A stretch of DNA of 64,000 nt from Nocardia higoensis NBRC 100133 (GCF_000308595.1 NZ_BAGA01000182.1:1-64000), one strand, 5' to 3'. Positions 50,571-59,563 are shown, counted from the first letter of the stretch. A program made the numbers and translations. The notes: a model not told the origin generated them from the letters alone.

Positions 50571-51659
50571 TCAAGCGCCGAGTTCGAGGATGCGCGAGGC
50601 GATGATGTTCTTCTGGATCTGCGAGGTACCGCCCATGACGCTCTGCGCGCGGCTGTAGAAGTAGGCGCCGAGCAGTTCCTCGTCATCGGTGCCGCCGACG
50701 GCGAGGGCGGCGTGCCCGACGGATTGATCGACCCAGGTCATGAGAAGTTTGTCGAGGGAGCCGTCGGGGCCGTGGGTGAGGCCGTCGAGTTGCTCGGACA
50801 GGCGTCGGCGCACGTGCAGGCGCAGCATCTCGGCCTGCACGGCGGCCCAGCGCAGTTCCTCCGGCGGCGTGTCGCCGGAGCGAGCCGCCAACTGGCGCAC
50901 CAACTTTCCGTAGCGGGCGGCGTAGCCCAGAGTGCCGGGCTCGCGTTCGTGGCCGACGACGGTCATGGCCAGCTGCCATCCCTCCCCCGGCGCTCCGACC
51001 ATCTGATCGGCGGGCACGCGGGCGCCGTCGAAGAGCACCTGGCCGAATTCGCGGGTGACGCCGCTGATCATCTGCAGCGGTCGCTGCTGCACCCCTGGCT
51101 GCTTCATCGAGATGACGAATGCGGAAATGCCCTTGTGCCGGGCCGCACGAGGGTCGGTGCGGGCCAGCAGCAGGCACCAGTCGGCGACATCGGAGTAGCT
51201 GGTCCAGATCTTGTGGCCGTGGATCACGTAGTCGTCCCCGTCGCGCACAGCTGTGGTGCGCAGGGAGGCGAGGTCCGAGCCCGCGCCCGGTTCGCTGAAT
51301 CCCTGGCACCAGCGCTCGGTTCCGTCGATCATGCCGGGCAGGAATCGGTGCTGCAGTCCTTCGCTGCCGTGCCTGCCCAAGCCGTGCACGAGATAGCCGA
51401 GGCTGGGGCGCGGCGGGGCGCCGGCAAGGGCGAGCTCTTCGTCGAGGATCACGTCGTAGACCGGTGGCAGGTCCTGACCGCCGAACTTCACCGGCCACGA
51501 GAGGCCGAAGAAGCCCGCCGCGTAGAGGGCACGGTGCCAGTCACCCTGCCGGGCCCAGTATTCGTCGCCGCTGCTCGGATAGTCGGCGGCGTTGTCGGCG
51601 AGCCAGGCGCGCAGACGGGCGCGGAACTGCGCCTCGCGGGGTGAATCACGATAGTCCAA
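50571..51659 (-). CDS. acyl-CoA dehydrogenase, large subunit of pair 3
   Basis: 362-residue dehydrogenase with GFSEPGAGSDLASLRT, YVIHGHKIWTS and the C-terminal VMGGTSQIQKNIIASRILE. The start is TTG at 51659, with GGAGGA eight bases before it and N-terminus DYRDSPREAQFRARL; the longer frame is a shadow of the upstream gene. It overlaps the small subunit's stop by 14 bases. The catalytic glutamate position lies in a region without glutamate (EELLGAYFYSRAQSVMGG gives none at the expected spacing), so the small partner should provide it. Confidence 0.91.
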   Translation of the reverse strand: MDYRDSPREAQFRARLRAWLADNAADYPSSGDEYWARQGDWHRALYAAGFFGLSWPVKFGGQDLPPVYDVILDEELALAGAPPRPSLGYLVHGLGRHGSEGLQHRFLPGMIDGTERWCQGFSEPGAGSDLASLRTTAVRDGDDYVIHGHKIWTSYSDVADWCLLLARTDPRAARHKGISAFVISMKQPGVQQRPLQMISGVTREFGQVLFDGARVPADQMVGAPGEGWQLAMTVVGHEREPGTLGYAARYGKLVRQLAARSGDTPPEELRWAAVQAEMLRLHVRRRLSEQLDGLTHGPDGSLDKLLMTWVDQSVGHAALAVGGTDDEELLGAYFYSRAQSVMGGTSQIQKNIIASRILELGA

Positions 51660-52548
51660 GGTCGATCTCCTCCAAGCGAACGGGGAACCACCCGGCCGAG
51701 GCGAGCGCTCGGCGCAGGAAGACATGGGCCAGGCACTCCCAGGTATTGCCGATGCCGCCGTGCACCTGGATGGCGTTCTCGCACACGGTGCGGGCGGCGC
51801 GGGTGATGTAGAGGTGCGCGATGCGGGCGGCGCGCAGGGCGCCGGCCGGCTCCAGTTCGTCCACGGACCAGGCGGCATGCCGCACGACGCTGATCGAGCC
51901 TTCGATCAGAGCCTGGTTCTCGGCCAGCAGGTGCGCGACCGCTTGATAGCCGCCGATCGCACGGCCGTACTGTTCGCGGACTTTCGCGTACTCCACCGCC
52001 AGGCGTTGCGCACCGCGCGCCGCACCGAGCTGATCGGCCGCGGTGGCGGTGATCGCCAGGGCATACCAGCGGGCGCCGCGCTCGGCCGATATCTCGCCGA
52101 GGATCTCGAAACCTGTGGCCGGTTCGGCATTTCGGCGAGTGAGATCGGCGCCCGGCAACCGATCGCCGACGGGCGCACAGCGCAGCAGGCCGTCGGCTGA
52201 TTCCAGGGCGCGATCCCGGCCACGACAGTCGACGGCACGACCGTCCACGGCGATGGTCCAGTCGCCGGGTTCACCGCCCGCGCCGAGCAGGTCATCGGCA
52301 AGGACCGGGCCGAGGAACGCGACATCCACCAGTCCTCTGCCGAACTCCTCGGCGACCAGGGCCACCTCCACGCCGGACGCACCGTCGGAGCGCAGCAAAC
52401 GCCAGCCCGCGGTTTCGACGGCCTTGTCCAATCGGGCGACCCGCTGTTCGTCGTCGAGGTCGGCCACCGAGCCGGGGCCGAGTTCGTCGGCCAATCGTGC
52501 GGCGGCGTCGCGCAATTGACGCTGTTCAGCGGTCAGACGGACATCCAT
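51646..52548 (-). CDS. acyl-CoA dehydrogenase, small subunit of pair 3
   Basis: 300-residue dehydrogenase subunit, MDVRLTAEQRQLRDAAARL at the N-terminus. VREQYGRAIGGYQAVAHLLA and HGGIGNTWECLAHVFLRRA are present, with the glutamate aligned to the MCAD base. It overlaps the acyl-CoA ligase stop by 23 bases and the large subunit start by 14 bases, so the three genes are translationally coupled. It would form the third heteromeric dehydrogenase of this window. Confidence 0.91.
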   Translation of the reverse strand: MDVRLTAEQRQLRDAAARLADELGPGSVADLDDEQRVARLDKAVETAGWRLLRSDGASGVEVALVAEEFGRGLVDVAFLGPVLADDLLGAGGEPGDWTIAVDGRAVDCRGRDRALESADGLLRCAPVGDRLPGADLTRRNAEPATGFEILGEISAERGARWYALAITATAADQLGAARGAQRLAVEYAKVREQYGRAIGGYQAVAHLLAENQALIEGSISVVRHAAWSVDELEPAGALRAARIAHLYITRAARTVCENAIQVHGGIGNTWECLAHVFLRRALASAGWFPVRLEEIDLGLS

Positions 52549-53938
52549 GACGCTCCTTGAGCACTCGGCGCAGCACCTTGCCCGACGGCAGGCGCGGGAT
52601 CTCGGGGACGAAGACGATCCGGCGCGGCTTCTTGTAGGTCGCGAGCCGGCTGCCGATCAGCTCGACGAGCTCTGTTTCGGTGACCGGCTCGTCGGCGTGC
52701 ACGGCGGCGATCACGGCTTCGCCGTCGGCCTCGTCGGGGACGCCGAACACCGCGCAGTCGACTACCCCCGGGTGCCCGTGCAGCACGGCTTCGATCTCGG
52801 CGGGCGCGACCTGGAAGCCGCGGACCTTGATCATCTCCTTGGCCCGGTCGGTGAGCCTGATCCAGCCGTCCGTGTCGACATAGCCGACGTCCCCGGTCCG
52901 GTACCACCCCTCGTCGAAGGCACCGGCGGTGGCTTCTTCCGGCAGGTAGCCGGACATCAACGAGTCCGCGCGACACTGGATCTCCCCGATCTCGCCGATC
53001 TCGAGAACCTGCCCGGAATCCAGATCGACCACTCGCACCTCGACACCCGGCGCCGCTTTGCCGACACTGTCCAGCCGCGCACCCTCGAGCGGGTTGCAGG
53101 CGATGACCGGCAGCTCGCTGGCGCCGTAGGCCGGTAGCCACGCGACTCCGGTCCGTCGGGTGACGGTTTCGGCGACGCTGGCCGTCACCGGGGTGGCCCC
53201 CCACATGATGTAGCGCAGCGAACTCAGATCGAAGGATTCGAGCTTCGGATGCGAGGCGATGGCCAGCGCGATCGGCGCCACCGCCATCTCGATGGTGATC
53301 CGGTCGTCCTGGATACAGGACAGCATGGTGTCGAGATCGAAGCGGCGGTGCAGGCGCATCCACGCCCCGGCGTCGAGTGCGGTGACGATATTGAGCAGGC
53401 CGAGGATATGCGACGGTGGCGTGGCGACTTGGATGCGGTCGGCGGCGGTGAGGCCGAGGACCTCGCGCCACTGGTGCACCGCGACGGCCAGCGAACCGTG
53501 TGTGTGCCGCACGGCCTTCGGCATACCGGTGGTACCGGAGCTGAACACGAGCACCGCTTCCGCCTCCGGATCGGCCTGCGCGACAGCCGCTTCCAGCGGA
53601 GTGATCGGGTCGTCGAGGTGGCGGGTGGGCAGCAACTCGGCCAGCACCGGGTTGTCACCGACGCCGTGGACCGGACCGGTTACCGCCAGCGCGTGCTCGA
53701 CCTCGGCGGCCTTCCAGGCCGGACTGATGAGCACGACCGCCGCGCCCAGCCGCCAGATCGCCAGCGTGGCGACGACGAACTCGGGCCGGTTCGACGACAT
53801 CAGCGCCACCCGGTCACCGGATCGCAGGCCGCGAGCGGCGAGGTCGGCGGCCAGTCCCGCGGCCAGCTCGTCGAGTCGGCCGCGGGTGTAGGACCGCTCC
53901 TCGAAGACGAGGGCGATGGATTCGCTCCCAGCAGACAT
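52526..53938 (-). CDS. acyl-CoA synthetase (AMP-forming ligase)
   Basis: 470-residue ANL-superfamily ligase. The P-loop is VFSSGTTGMPKAVRHTHG, A5 is AYGASELPV, A7 is WYRTGDVGYVDTDGW, A8 is KEMIKVRGFQVAPAEIE and the C-terminal lysine motif is PRLPSGKVLRR. It activates a free carboxylic acid to its CoA ester with ATP. It is the first gene of the operon and lies 24 bases from operator site 4, so it is likely to be the entry step of the regulon's pathway. Confidence 0.93.
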   Translation of the reverse strand: MSAGSESIALVFEERSYTRGRLDELAAGLAADLAARGLRSGDRVALMSSNRPEFVVATLAIWRLGAAVVLISPAWKAAEVEHALAVTGPVHGVGDNPVLAELLPTRHLDDPITPLEAAVAQADPEAEAVLVFSSGTTGMPKAVRHTHGSLAVAVHQWREVLGLTAADRIQVATPPSHILGLLNIVTALDAGAWMRLHRRFDLDTMLSCIQDDRITIEMAVAPIALAIASHPKLESFDLSSLRYIMWGATPVTASVAETVTRRTGVAWLPAYGASELPVIACNPLEGARLDSVGKAAPGVEVRVVDLDSGQVLEIGEIGEIQCRADSLMSGYLPEEATAGAFDEGWYRTGDVGYVDTDGWIRLTDRAKEMIKVRGFQVAPAEIEAVLHGHPGVVDCAVFGVPDEADGEAVIAAVHADEPVTETELVELIGSRLATYKKPRRIVFVPEIPRLPSGKVLRRVLKERHGCPSDR

Positions 53939-53962
53939 TTGAGATGATCCCGTCTCGTGGGT

Positions 53963-53977
53963 GAGAATGTAATTCTC
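53963..53977. promoter_or_regulatory. operator palindrome GAGAAT-N3-ATTCTC (site 4)
   Basis: GAGAATGTAATTCTC, extended to TGAGAAT-GTA-ATTCTCA (53962-53978). It sits in the 75-base gap between the divergent ligase (24 bases away) and reductase (36 bases away). Confidence 0.87.
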
Positions 53978-53990
53978 ATTCTACTAGAAT
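53978..53990. promoter_or_regulatory. second palindrome abutting operator site 4
   Basis: ATTCTACTAGAAT is a perfect 6+1+6 repeat that starts on the last base of the extended site 4. It resembles the operator half ATTCT but has different spacing, so it may be a second binding site for the same or another regulator. Confidence 0.45.
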
Positions 53991-54013
53991 ATGCATACCA
54001 AAGGAGGCGGTCG

Positions 54014-55051
54014 ATGGCGAGTCCCTCGATGTACCAGCGGGCCGGGTTCCAGAAGGCGACCGTGACCCGGATCGTGAAGGAGAGCGTGGACGCGCGAACC
54101 TTCGTGCTGCGCCCGCACGAGCAGCCGATCACCTACCGCGCCGGCCAGTTCTGCACCTTCCGTGTCGAAGTCGGAGGGCAGACGCTCTACCGGTCGTACT
54201 CGATGTCGAGCGCACCCGAGACCGACTCCGAACTGATGACCACCGTCAAACGCGTTCCGGGCGGGGCGGTGTCGAACTGGATGCACGACAATCTCGCCGA
54301 GGGCGACGAGGTGGAGCTCGGCCCCCCGGCGGGGAAGTTCTGCCTGCGCGAAAGCGAGGCGCCGGTGCTCGGGTTCAGCGGTGGCAGCGGGATCACCCCG
54401 ATCCTGTCGCTGACCAAGTCCGCGCTGGCCACCACCGACCGTCGCGTTCGGCTGCTGTGCGCCGACCGCGACGCGGATTCGGTGATCTTCGGCGAGGCGC
54501 TGACAGCGCTGGCCGCCCGCTACCCCGACCGGCTCGAGGTGCACCGCCATCTCGACAGCGCAGGCGGATTCCTGGACGCCGCCGCCATCCGCGCTTTCGT
54601 CGGCCCGGACGGGCACGGGGAGGCCTATGTATGCGGGCCGGAAGCGTTCATGGAGATGGTCGAGAACGCCCTGCCGGGTCCGGGGGCGATCTACAGCGAG
54701 CGGTTCGGCACCCCGGCACCACCGGTTGTCGCACCGGACGCCCAGTCGGCAACGAATACCGTTACGGCACAGTCCGAGACCGGCACGGTGACGATCCTGC
54801 TCAACCGCAAGAAGAAGTCGGTCCCCCGCAGGGACGGCGAGACCTTGCTGGAGAGCGCCCGGCGCGCGGGCCTGGTCCCGCCGTTCTCCTGCGAGGCCGG
54901 AAACTGCGCGACCTGCATCGCGAAGGTCACCGACGGGCACGCGACGCTACGTGTCAACGAGGCGCTCACCGACGATGAACTGGAGGAAGGCTACGTCCTG
55001 ACCTGCCAGGCGATCCCCGACACCGACTCGATTACCGTCGACTACGAGTGA
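54014..55051 (+). CDS. FAD and 2Fe-2S oxidoreductase (Rieske oxygenase reductase, KshB-like)
   Basis: 345-residue electron-transfer protein. An FAD domain (RSYSMSSAPE near residues 60-69) and an NAD domain (GFSGGSGITPILSL) are followed by a C-terminal plant-type ferredoxin with C293, C298, C301 and C331 (CEAGNCATC). This domain order is that of KshB, PaaE and HmpX-type reductases. AAGGAGG precedes the ATG at 54014; an earlier frame passes through the operator. It should feed electrons from NADH to the Rieske oxygenase at 13633, which lies under the same operator type 41 kb away; no other reductase is in the window. Confidence 0.93.
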   Translation: MASPSMYQRAGFQKATVTRIVKESVDARTFVLRPHEQPITYRAGQFCTFRVEVGGQTLYRSYSMSSAPETDSELMTTVKRVPGGAVSNWMHDNLAEGDEVELGPPAGKFCLRESEAPVLGFSGGSGITPILSLTKSALATTDRRVRLLCADRDADSVIFGEALTALAARYPDRLEVHRHLDSAGGFLDAAAIRAFVGPDGHGEAYVCGPEAFMEMVENALPGPGAIYSERFGTPAPPVVAPDAQSATNTVTAQSETGTVTILLNRKKKSVPRRDGETLLESARRAGLVPPFSCEAGNCATCIAKVTDGHATLRVNEALTDDELEEGYVLTCQAIPDTDSITVDYE

Positions 55052-55059
55052 GACCGGCA

Positions 55060-55081
55060 GGCGGCGAAGATGTTCGCCGCC
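55060..55081. terminator. hairpin between convergent genes
   Basis: GGCGGCGAA (55060-55068) pairs exactly with 55073-55081 around GATG. It lies 8 bases after the reductase stop and before the convergent CoA-transferase stop, so it may end transcription from the left. Confidence 0.5.
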
Positions 55082-55206
55082 CACCTGCACCCTCCCACCC
55101 CGACCGAACAGCCGACCGGGTCACGGAGTTCGACCGCTTCTTCGCCGGGCCGGCGCGCGCCGCACACCGGCCTCGATCGCCCCGGCTCGCTGCCGACCTG
55201 GGCAGA

Positions 55207-56256
55207 TCACACCGCCCCGTGCTCCCCCAGCCTCGGTGGCGGGCGGTATCGAGGCCGGTAGCCCTCGATCCGAATCGGGCTGCCGACGAGCCGGTGCTCC
55301 CCCGCCCGGACGACCACTTCGGGACTGGCATCGAGCGCTTCGGGGAGTTCGCGCACGGCAGCGGCCGGGATGCCGAGCGGGCGTAGCCGGGCCTCCCAGC
55401 CCTTCGCGGTGTCGGTCGACAAGGCGGCGGCTACCGCTTCCAGCACTTCCTCCCGCCGCGTCACTCGCTCGGCCATCGTCGGGTAGCCATCGATTCCGGC
55501 CTCCCGGGCAAAGGCCTTCCAGAACCCGTCGTGGGTGACGAAGAGCGCCAGGTGGCCTTCGGAAGTCGGGAAAATCTGCGCGGGAACGTAATACGAATGT
55601 GCGCCGAACGGTCGGCGCTGCGGCCGCGTCCCCGATCCGAGGTAGGCCGCCGCGTGGTAGTTCAGCTGCGACAGCATGACCTCGTAGAGCGAGACGTCGA
55701 TCTGTCCGCCCCGGCCGGAGACGATTTGTGCCAACAGTCCCAGCGCCGCCGTGAGGCCGGTCGAATTGTCGGCCGAGGAGTAGCCGGGCAGCGTCGGCGG
55801 ACCGTCCGGGTCGCCGGTGAGTGCGGCGATGCCGGTGGCGGCCTGGATGACGTAGTCGAAGGCGGGATCGTCGCCGCCGTGCAGGCCGTAGCCGGTGATG
55901 GCCACGCAGACGATCCGGTCGTTGTAGCGGCGCAGGCTGTCGTAGGTGAGGCCGAGGCGGTGGATCGCGGAGGGTTTCAGATTGACCAGCAGCGCATGGG
56001 ATTCGGCGGCCAACTCGGCGAGTTCCGCCTGGCCGCGTTCGGTGCCGAGTTCGAGGCGGATGCTCCGTTTACCCCGGTTCAGGCTGGCGAAGTAGCTGTC
56101 GCTCACCTGACGGGAGATATCCCCGCCCGGCGGCTCGAGCTTGGTGACCTCGGCGCCGAGATCGGCCAGCATCATCGTCGCATAGGGACCGGCGAGCATG
56201 GTGCCGACCTCGAGTATCCGGATACCCGCCAGCGGGCCCTGCTCATTTCGGCTCAT
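55207..56256 (-). CDS. family III CoA-transferase (CaiB/BaiF)
   Basis: 349-residue class III CoA-transferase or racemase-fold enzyme: LAGIRILEVGTMLAGPYATM, ADLGAEVTKLEPPGGD, NRGKRSIRLEL, and the candidate catalytic aspartate in SSADNSTGLTAAL. ATG 56256 after GGGAG starts MSRNEQGPLAG; a longer frame is rejected. It is shorter than the transferase at 3777, about the size of alpha-methylacyl-CoA racemase, which has the same fold and uses His/Asp, so racemisation of a branched acyl-CoA is an alternative. A 141-base gap separates it from the LLM gene. Confidence 0.91.
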   Translation of the reverse strand: MSRNEQGPLAGIRILEVGTMLAGPYATMMLADLGAEVTKLEPPGGDISRQVSDSYFASLNRGKRSIRLELGTERGQAELAELAAESHALLVNLKPSAIHRLGLTYDSLRRYNDRIVCVAITGYGLHGGDDPAFDYVIQAATGIAALTGDPDGPPTLPGYSSADNSTGLTAALGLLAQIVSGRGGQIDVSLYEVMLSQLNYHAAAYLGSGTRPQRRPFGAHSYYVPAQIFPTSEGHLALFVTHDGFWKAFAREAGIDGYPTMAERVTRREEVLEAVAAALSTDTAKGWEARLRPLGIPAAAVRELPEALDASPEVVVRAGEHRLVGSPIRIEGYRPRYRPPPRLGEHGAV

Positions 56257-56397
56257 CGGGCTCCCACTTCCCCGCACGCCATCGCACGCCGTCGCAGGGC
56301 CTCGAAATAGCTTGTGCCCTAGCATCACTCGACTGAATGCCGCGCTCGGAACGCAGGCGCCGGGAGCACCATGTGTGCGCCTGCGCCTGCCGGTCAC

Positions 56398-57354
56398 TCA
56401 TCGCAGCGCCCCGGCGATGTCGGCGATCATCTGGCGGGTGCGGCGCTTGGAGGCGACCAACTCCTCGCGGGTATCGCCGATGGGCAGCAGCCGCACCGAC
56501 AGATCCGTCGCGCCCGCATCGGCGTAGCGACGCAGGCCGGCGACGATGGCCTCCTCGTCACCGGCGATGCACAGATCGCCGATATCGCGAGCCGAGCCCT
56601 GTTCCAGCAGCCGCTGGTAGTTCGGCGAGACCTCCGCCTCGCCCAGGATGCGGTTCGCGCGCGCCTTCGCCTCGTCCACTTCGCCCGGCGCGCACAGGCA
56701 TACCGGCAGTCCGGCGACGATGCGCGGCGCGGGGCGGCCCGCGTCGGCGGCGGCCTTGGTGATCTTGGGAACGACGTGCTCGGAGACGGCCTTCTCGTCG
56801 GCCATCCACAGCACGGTGCCGTCGGTCTGTTCACCCGCGATGCGCAGCATGACCGGACCGAGCGCCGCGACCAGCACCGGCAGCGGGGCGACCGGGCCGA
56901 GGTCGAGCGGATTGTGGACGGTGAAGGTGTCGTTGTCCACGTCGACCGGGCCGGGTCCGCGCAGGGCGGCGGCGAGCACCTCGAGGTAGTCGCGGGTGTA
57001 GGCGGCGGGGCGGTCGTAGGGCAGGCCGAGCATGTCACGCACGATCCAGTGGTGCGAGGGGCCGACGCCGAGCGCGAGCCTGCCGCCCGCCGCCGCGTGC
57101 ACCGACAGCGCCTGGCGCGCGAGGGCGATGGGATGCTGGGCCTGCAACGGGACCACAGCCGTGCCCAACTCGATGCGGCCGGTGCGCAAGCCCATCGCCG
57201 CGATGGTGGTGAGGGCGTCGAAGTCGGTGGGGATCTGCGGAATCCAGGCGGTGTCCAGCCCCGCCGATTCCGCCCACTCGATATCGCGCAGCATCCGGTC
57301 GAGCTTGCGACCGGAGTCGCCCTTCTCGGGCCCGATCATCACACCGATACGCAC
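56398..57354 (-). CDS. LLM-class F420-dependent oxidoreductase
   Basis: 318-residue luciferase-like TIM-barrel protein, likely to use coenzyme F420 or FMN. It starts RIGVMIGPEKGDSGRKLDRM from a GTG with GGAGG five bases upstream. Typical LLM elements are IELGTAVVPLQAQHPIALA, GRLALGVGPSHHWI and ITKAAADAGRPAPRIVAGLP. In actinobacteria such proteins reduce enones or ketones of sterol, terpene and other hydrocarbons. It lies between the CoA-transferase and the mutase genes on the same strand. Confidence 0.9.
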   Translation of the reverse strand: MRIGVMIGPEKGDSGRKLDRMLRDIEWAESAGLDTAWIPQIPTDFDALTTIAAMGLRTGRIELGTAVVPLQAQHPIALARQALSVHAAAGGRLALGVGPSHHWIVRDMLGLPYDRPAAYTRDYLEVLAAALRGPGPVDVDNDTFTVHNPLDLGPVAPLPVLVAALGPVMLRIAGEQTDGTVLWMADEKAVSEHVVPKITKAAADAGRPAPRIVAGLPVCLCAPGEVDEAKARANRILGEAEVSPNYQRLLEQGSARDIGDLCIAGDEEAIVAGLRRYADAGATDLSVRLLPIGDTREELVASKRRTRQMIADIAGALR

Positions 57355-57587
57355 TGTTCCTCCAAGCTGTCCGGCGCGGAGCCGGACCATCGGGTTGCGG
57401 AATCCGCCGTGCGGCCGTGTGCCGCGGCCACACGGACCACCGCTGTTTCGTCGGTCACCGTTTGCCGGTCGGCCGGCCCCTGCCTGCCGAGGACCGGAAC
57501 CGCCGAGCACTGCCGCGCACCGACCGGGATGGATGGCCGGTGCCACACAACGTGACCGCGCCGCACAGTCGTCACGGAGGCCGGCAG

Positions 57588-57986
57588 CTAGGTGGCCACC
57601 GATTCGGTGAGCGCCCGAATCTCCTCGACCAAGGTCTCCAGCGCCGTCCCGGTCGGAAACACCGCCGCCGCACCGGCTTCCAGCAGCACCGGCACGTCCG
57701 CGCGCGGGATCGTGCCGCCGACGACCACGGCGATATCGGCGGCATCGGCCGCCTTCAGCGCGTCGATCACCCGCCGGGTCAGCGCCACGTGCGCACCGGA
57801 CAGAATGCTCAGCCCGACCACAGCGACGTCCTCCTGCACCGCGATGGCGACGATCTCCTCCACCTTCTTGCGGATGCCGGTGTAGATCACCTCGAACCCG
57901 GCGTCGCGCAGGGTGCGGGCGACGATCTTGGCGCCGCGATCGTGACCGTCGAGGCCGGGCTTGGCGACCAGCACGCGGGCCGGCAT
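57588..57986 (-). CDS. B12-binding small subunit of acyl-CoA mutase
   Basis: 132-residue cobalamin-binding domain: LVAKPGLDGHDRGAKIVAR has the DxHxxG motif whose histidine ligates cobalt, and VGLSILSGAHVALTRRVID and VVVGGTIPRADVPVLLEAG complete the fold. ATG 57986 overlaps the large-subunit stop (TGATG). A separate small subunit is the layout of isobutyryl-CoA-, ethylmalonyl- and other specialised mutases as opposed to the common fused MutB. Confidence 0.93.
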   Translation of the reverse strand: MPARVLVAKPGLDGHDRGAKIVARTLRDAGFEVIYTGIRKKVEEIVAIAVQEDVAVVGLSILSGAHVALTRRVIDALKAADAADIAVVVGGTIPRADVPVLLEAGAAAVFPTGTALETLVEEIRALTESVAT

Positions 57987-59563
57987 CAGAACACCACCGG
58001 CTGCTGGAACTCGCCCCACACCGACTTCAGCGCGGACGTCATCTCCCCCACCGTGCAATAGGCGTTGGCACAGGCGATCAGATGGTGCATGAGGTTGTCC
58101 TCTCCCTCCGCCGCCCGCGAGAGCGCCGCGAGCGTGTCGCGCACGGCGGCGGGATCGCGTTCGGCCTTGACGCGGGCCAGTCGTTTCAGCTGCCGTTCTC
58201 TGCCGTCGGCGTCGAGCGCGTAGGTGCCGATATCGGGGGCGGGTTCGTCGGTGACGAACTTGTTCACCCCCACCACCGGCCGCTCCCCCGACTCCACCGC
58301 ATGGTGCAGGTCGAAGGCGGCATCGGCGATGAGGCCCTGCAGATACCCGTCCTCGATGCAGCGGACCATGCCGCCGCGCTGTTCGAGATCGCTCATGATC
58401 TCGACGATGCGCTTCTCGGTCTCGTCGGTGAGCGCCTCGACGAAGTAGGAGCCGCCCAGCGGATCGGCCACCCGGGTCACGCCGGTCTCGTAGGCGAGGA
58501 TCTGCTGGGTGCGCAGCGCCATGGTCGCCGATTCCTCGCTGGGCAGCGCGAACGGCTCGTCCCAGGCCGCGGTGAACATCGACTGCACGCCGCCGAGCAC
58601 CGCCGCCATCGCCTCGTAGGCGATGCGCACCAGATTGTTCTGCGCCTGCGGGGCATACAGCGAGGCGCCGCCCGCGACGCAGCCGAAGCGGAACATCGCG
58701 GCCTTGTCACTGCTCGCGCCGTAGCGTTCGCGCACGATGGTGGCCCAGCGTCGCCTGCCCGCACGATATTTGGCGATCTCCTCGAAGAAGTCGCCGTGGG
58801 TGTAGAAGAAGAACGAGATCTGCGGGGCGAATCGGTCGATGGTCATGCGACCGCGCTCCACCAGGGTGTCGCAGTAGGTGACGCCGTCGGCGAGAGTGAA
58901 AGCCATCTCCTGCACCGCGTTGGCACCCGCGTCGCGGAAGTGCGCGCCCGCCACCGAGATCGCGTTGAAACGGGGCACCTCGGCGGCGCAGAACTCGATG
59001 GTGTCGGCGATCAGGCGCAGCGAGGGCTGCGGCGGCCAGATCCAGGTGCCGCGCGAGGCGTATTCCTTGAGGATGTCGTTCTGGATCGTGCCGGTGAGCT
59101 TCGCCCTGGGCACGCCCTTCTTCTCCGCGGCGGCGACGTAGAGCGCCAGCAGGATCGCGGCCGTGCCGTTGATGGTGAAGCTGGTGCTGATCTTGTCGAG
59201 CGGAATCCCGTCGAAGAGCACCTCGGCGTCGGCCAGGGTGTCGACGGCGACGCCGACCCGGCCGACCTCCTCGCTCACCTCGGGATCGTCGGAGTCGTAA
59301 CCGCATTGGGTCGGCAGGTCGAGCGCGACCGAGAGCCCGGTGCCGCCCTGGTCCAGCAGATACCGGTAGCGACGGTTGGACTCCTCGGCGGTGCCGAACC
59401 CCGAGTACTGCCGGAAGGTCCACAGCCGGCCGCGGTAACCGGTCGGGAAGTTGCCCCGGGTGAAGGGGTAACTGCCCGGCGGGGGCGGATCCGTTCGCCT
59501 CGTCTCCGGCCCGTAGCTCGGCTCCAACGGGATGCCGGACGAGGTCTGCACTTGGTCGTTCAT
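57986..59563 (-). CDS. methylmalonyl-CoA-mutase-like large subunit (split mutase)
   Basis: 525-residue catalytic TIM-barrel subunit of an adenosylcobalamin-dependent acyl-CoA mutase. The residue corresponding to P. shermanii MCM Y89 is present as Y53 in RQYSGFG, and that for R207, which binds the substrate carboxylate, as R171 in EYASRGTW. The residue before the catalytic histidine (Y243 in MCM) is A207 in VAGAHFRDAG. Isobutyryl-CoA mutases lack the arginine and 2-hydroxyisobutyryl-CoA mutases have isoleucine at the tyrosine, so the substrate should be a CoA ester with a free carboxylate, perhaps larger than methylmalonyl-CoA. A variant operator lies 28 bases upstream. Confidence 0.92.
   Translation of the reverse strand: MNDQVQTSSGIPLEPSYGPETRRTDPPPPGSYPFTRGNFPTGYRGRLWTFRQYSGFGTAEESNRRYRYLLDQGGTGLSVALDLPTQCGYDSDDPEVSEEVGRVGVAVDTLADAEVLFDGIPLDKISTSFTINGTAAILLALYVAAAEKKGVPRAKLTGTIQNDILKEYASRGTWIWPPQPSLRLIADTIEFCAAEVPRFNAISVAGAHFRDAGANAVQEMAFTLADGVTYCDTLVERGRMTIDRFAPQISFFFYTHGDFFEEIAKYRAGRRRWATIVRERYGASSDKAAMFRFGCVAGGASLYAPQAQNNLVRIAYEAMAAVLGGVQSMFTAAWDEPFALPSEESATMALRTQQILAYETGVTRVADPLGGSYFVEALTDETEKRIVEIMSDLEQRGGMVRCIEDGYLQGLIADAAFDLHHAVESGERPVVGVNKFVTDEPAPDIGTYALDADGRERQLKRLARVKAERDPAAVRDTLAALSRAAEGEDNLMHHLIACANAYCTVGEMTSALKSVWGEFQQPVVF

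Noticed and set aside
57986..59563. Assignment as isobutyryl-CoA or 2-hydroxyisobutyryl-CoA mutase
   Set aside because: The aligned tyrosine and arginine are those of methylmalonyl-CoA mutase; the other two classes have replacements at these positions.
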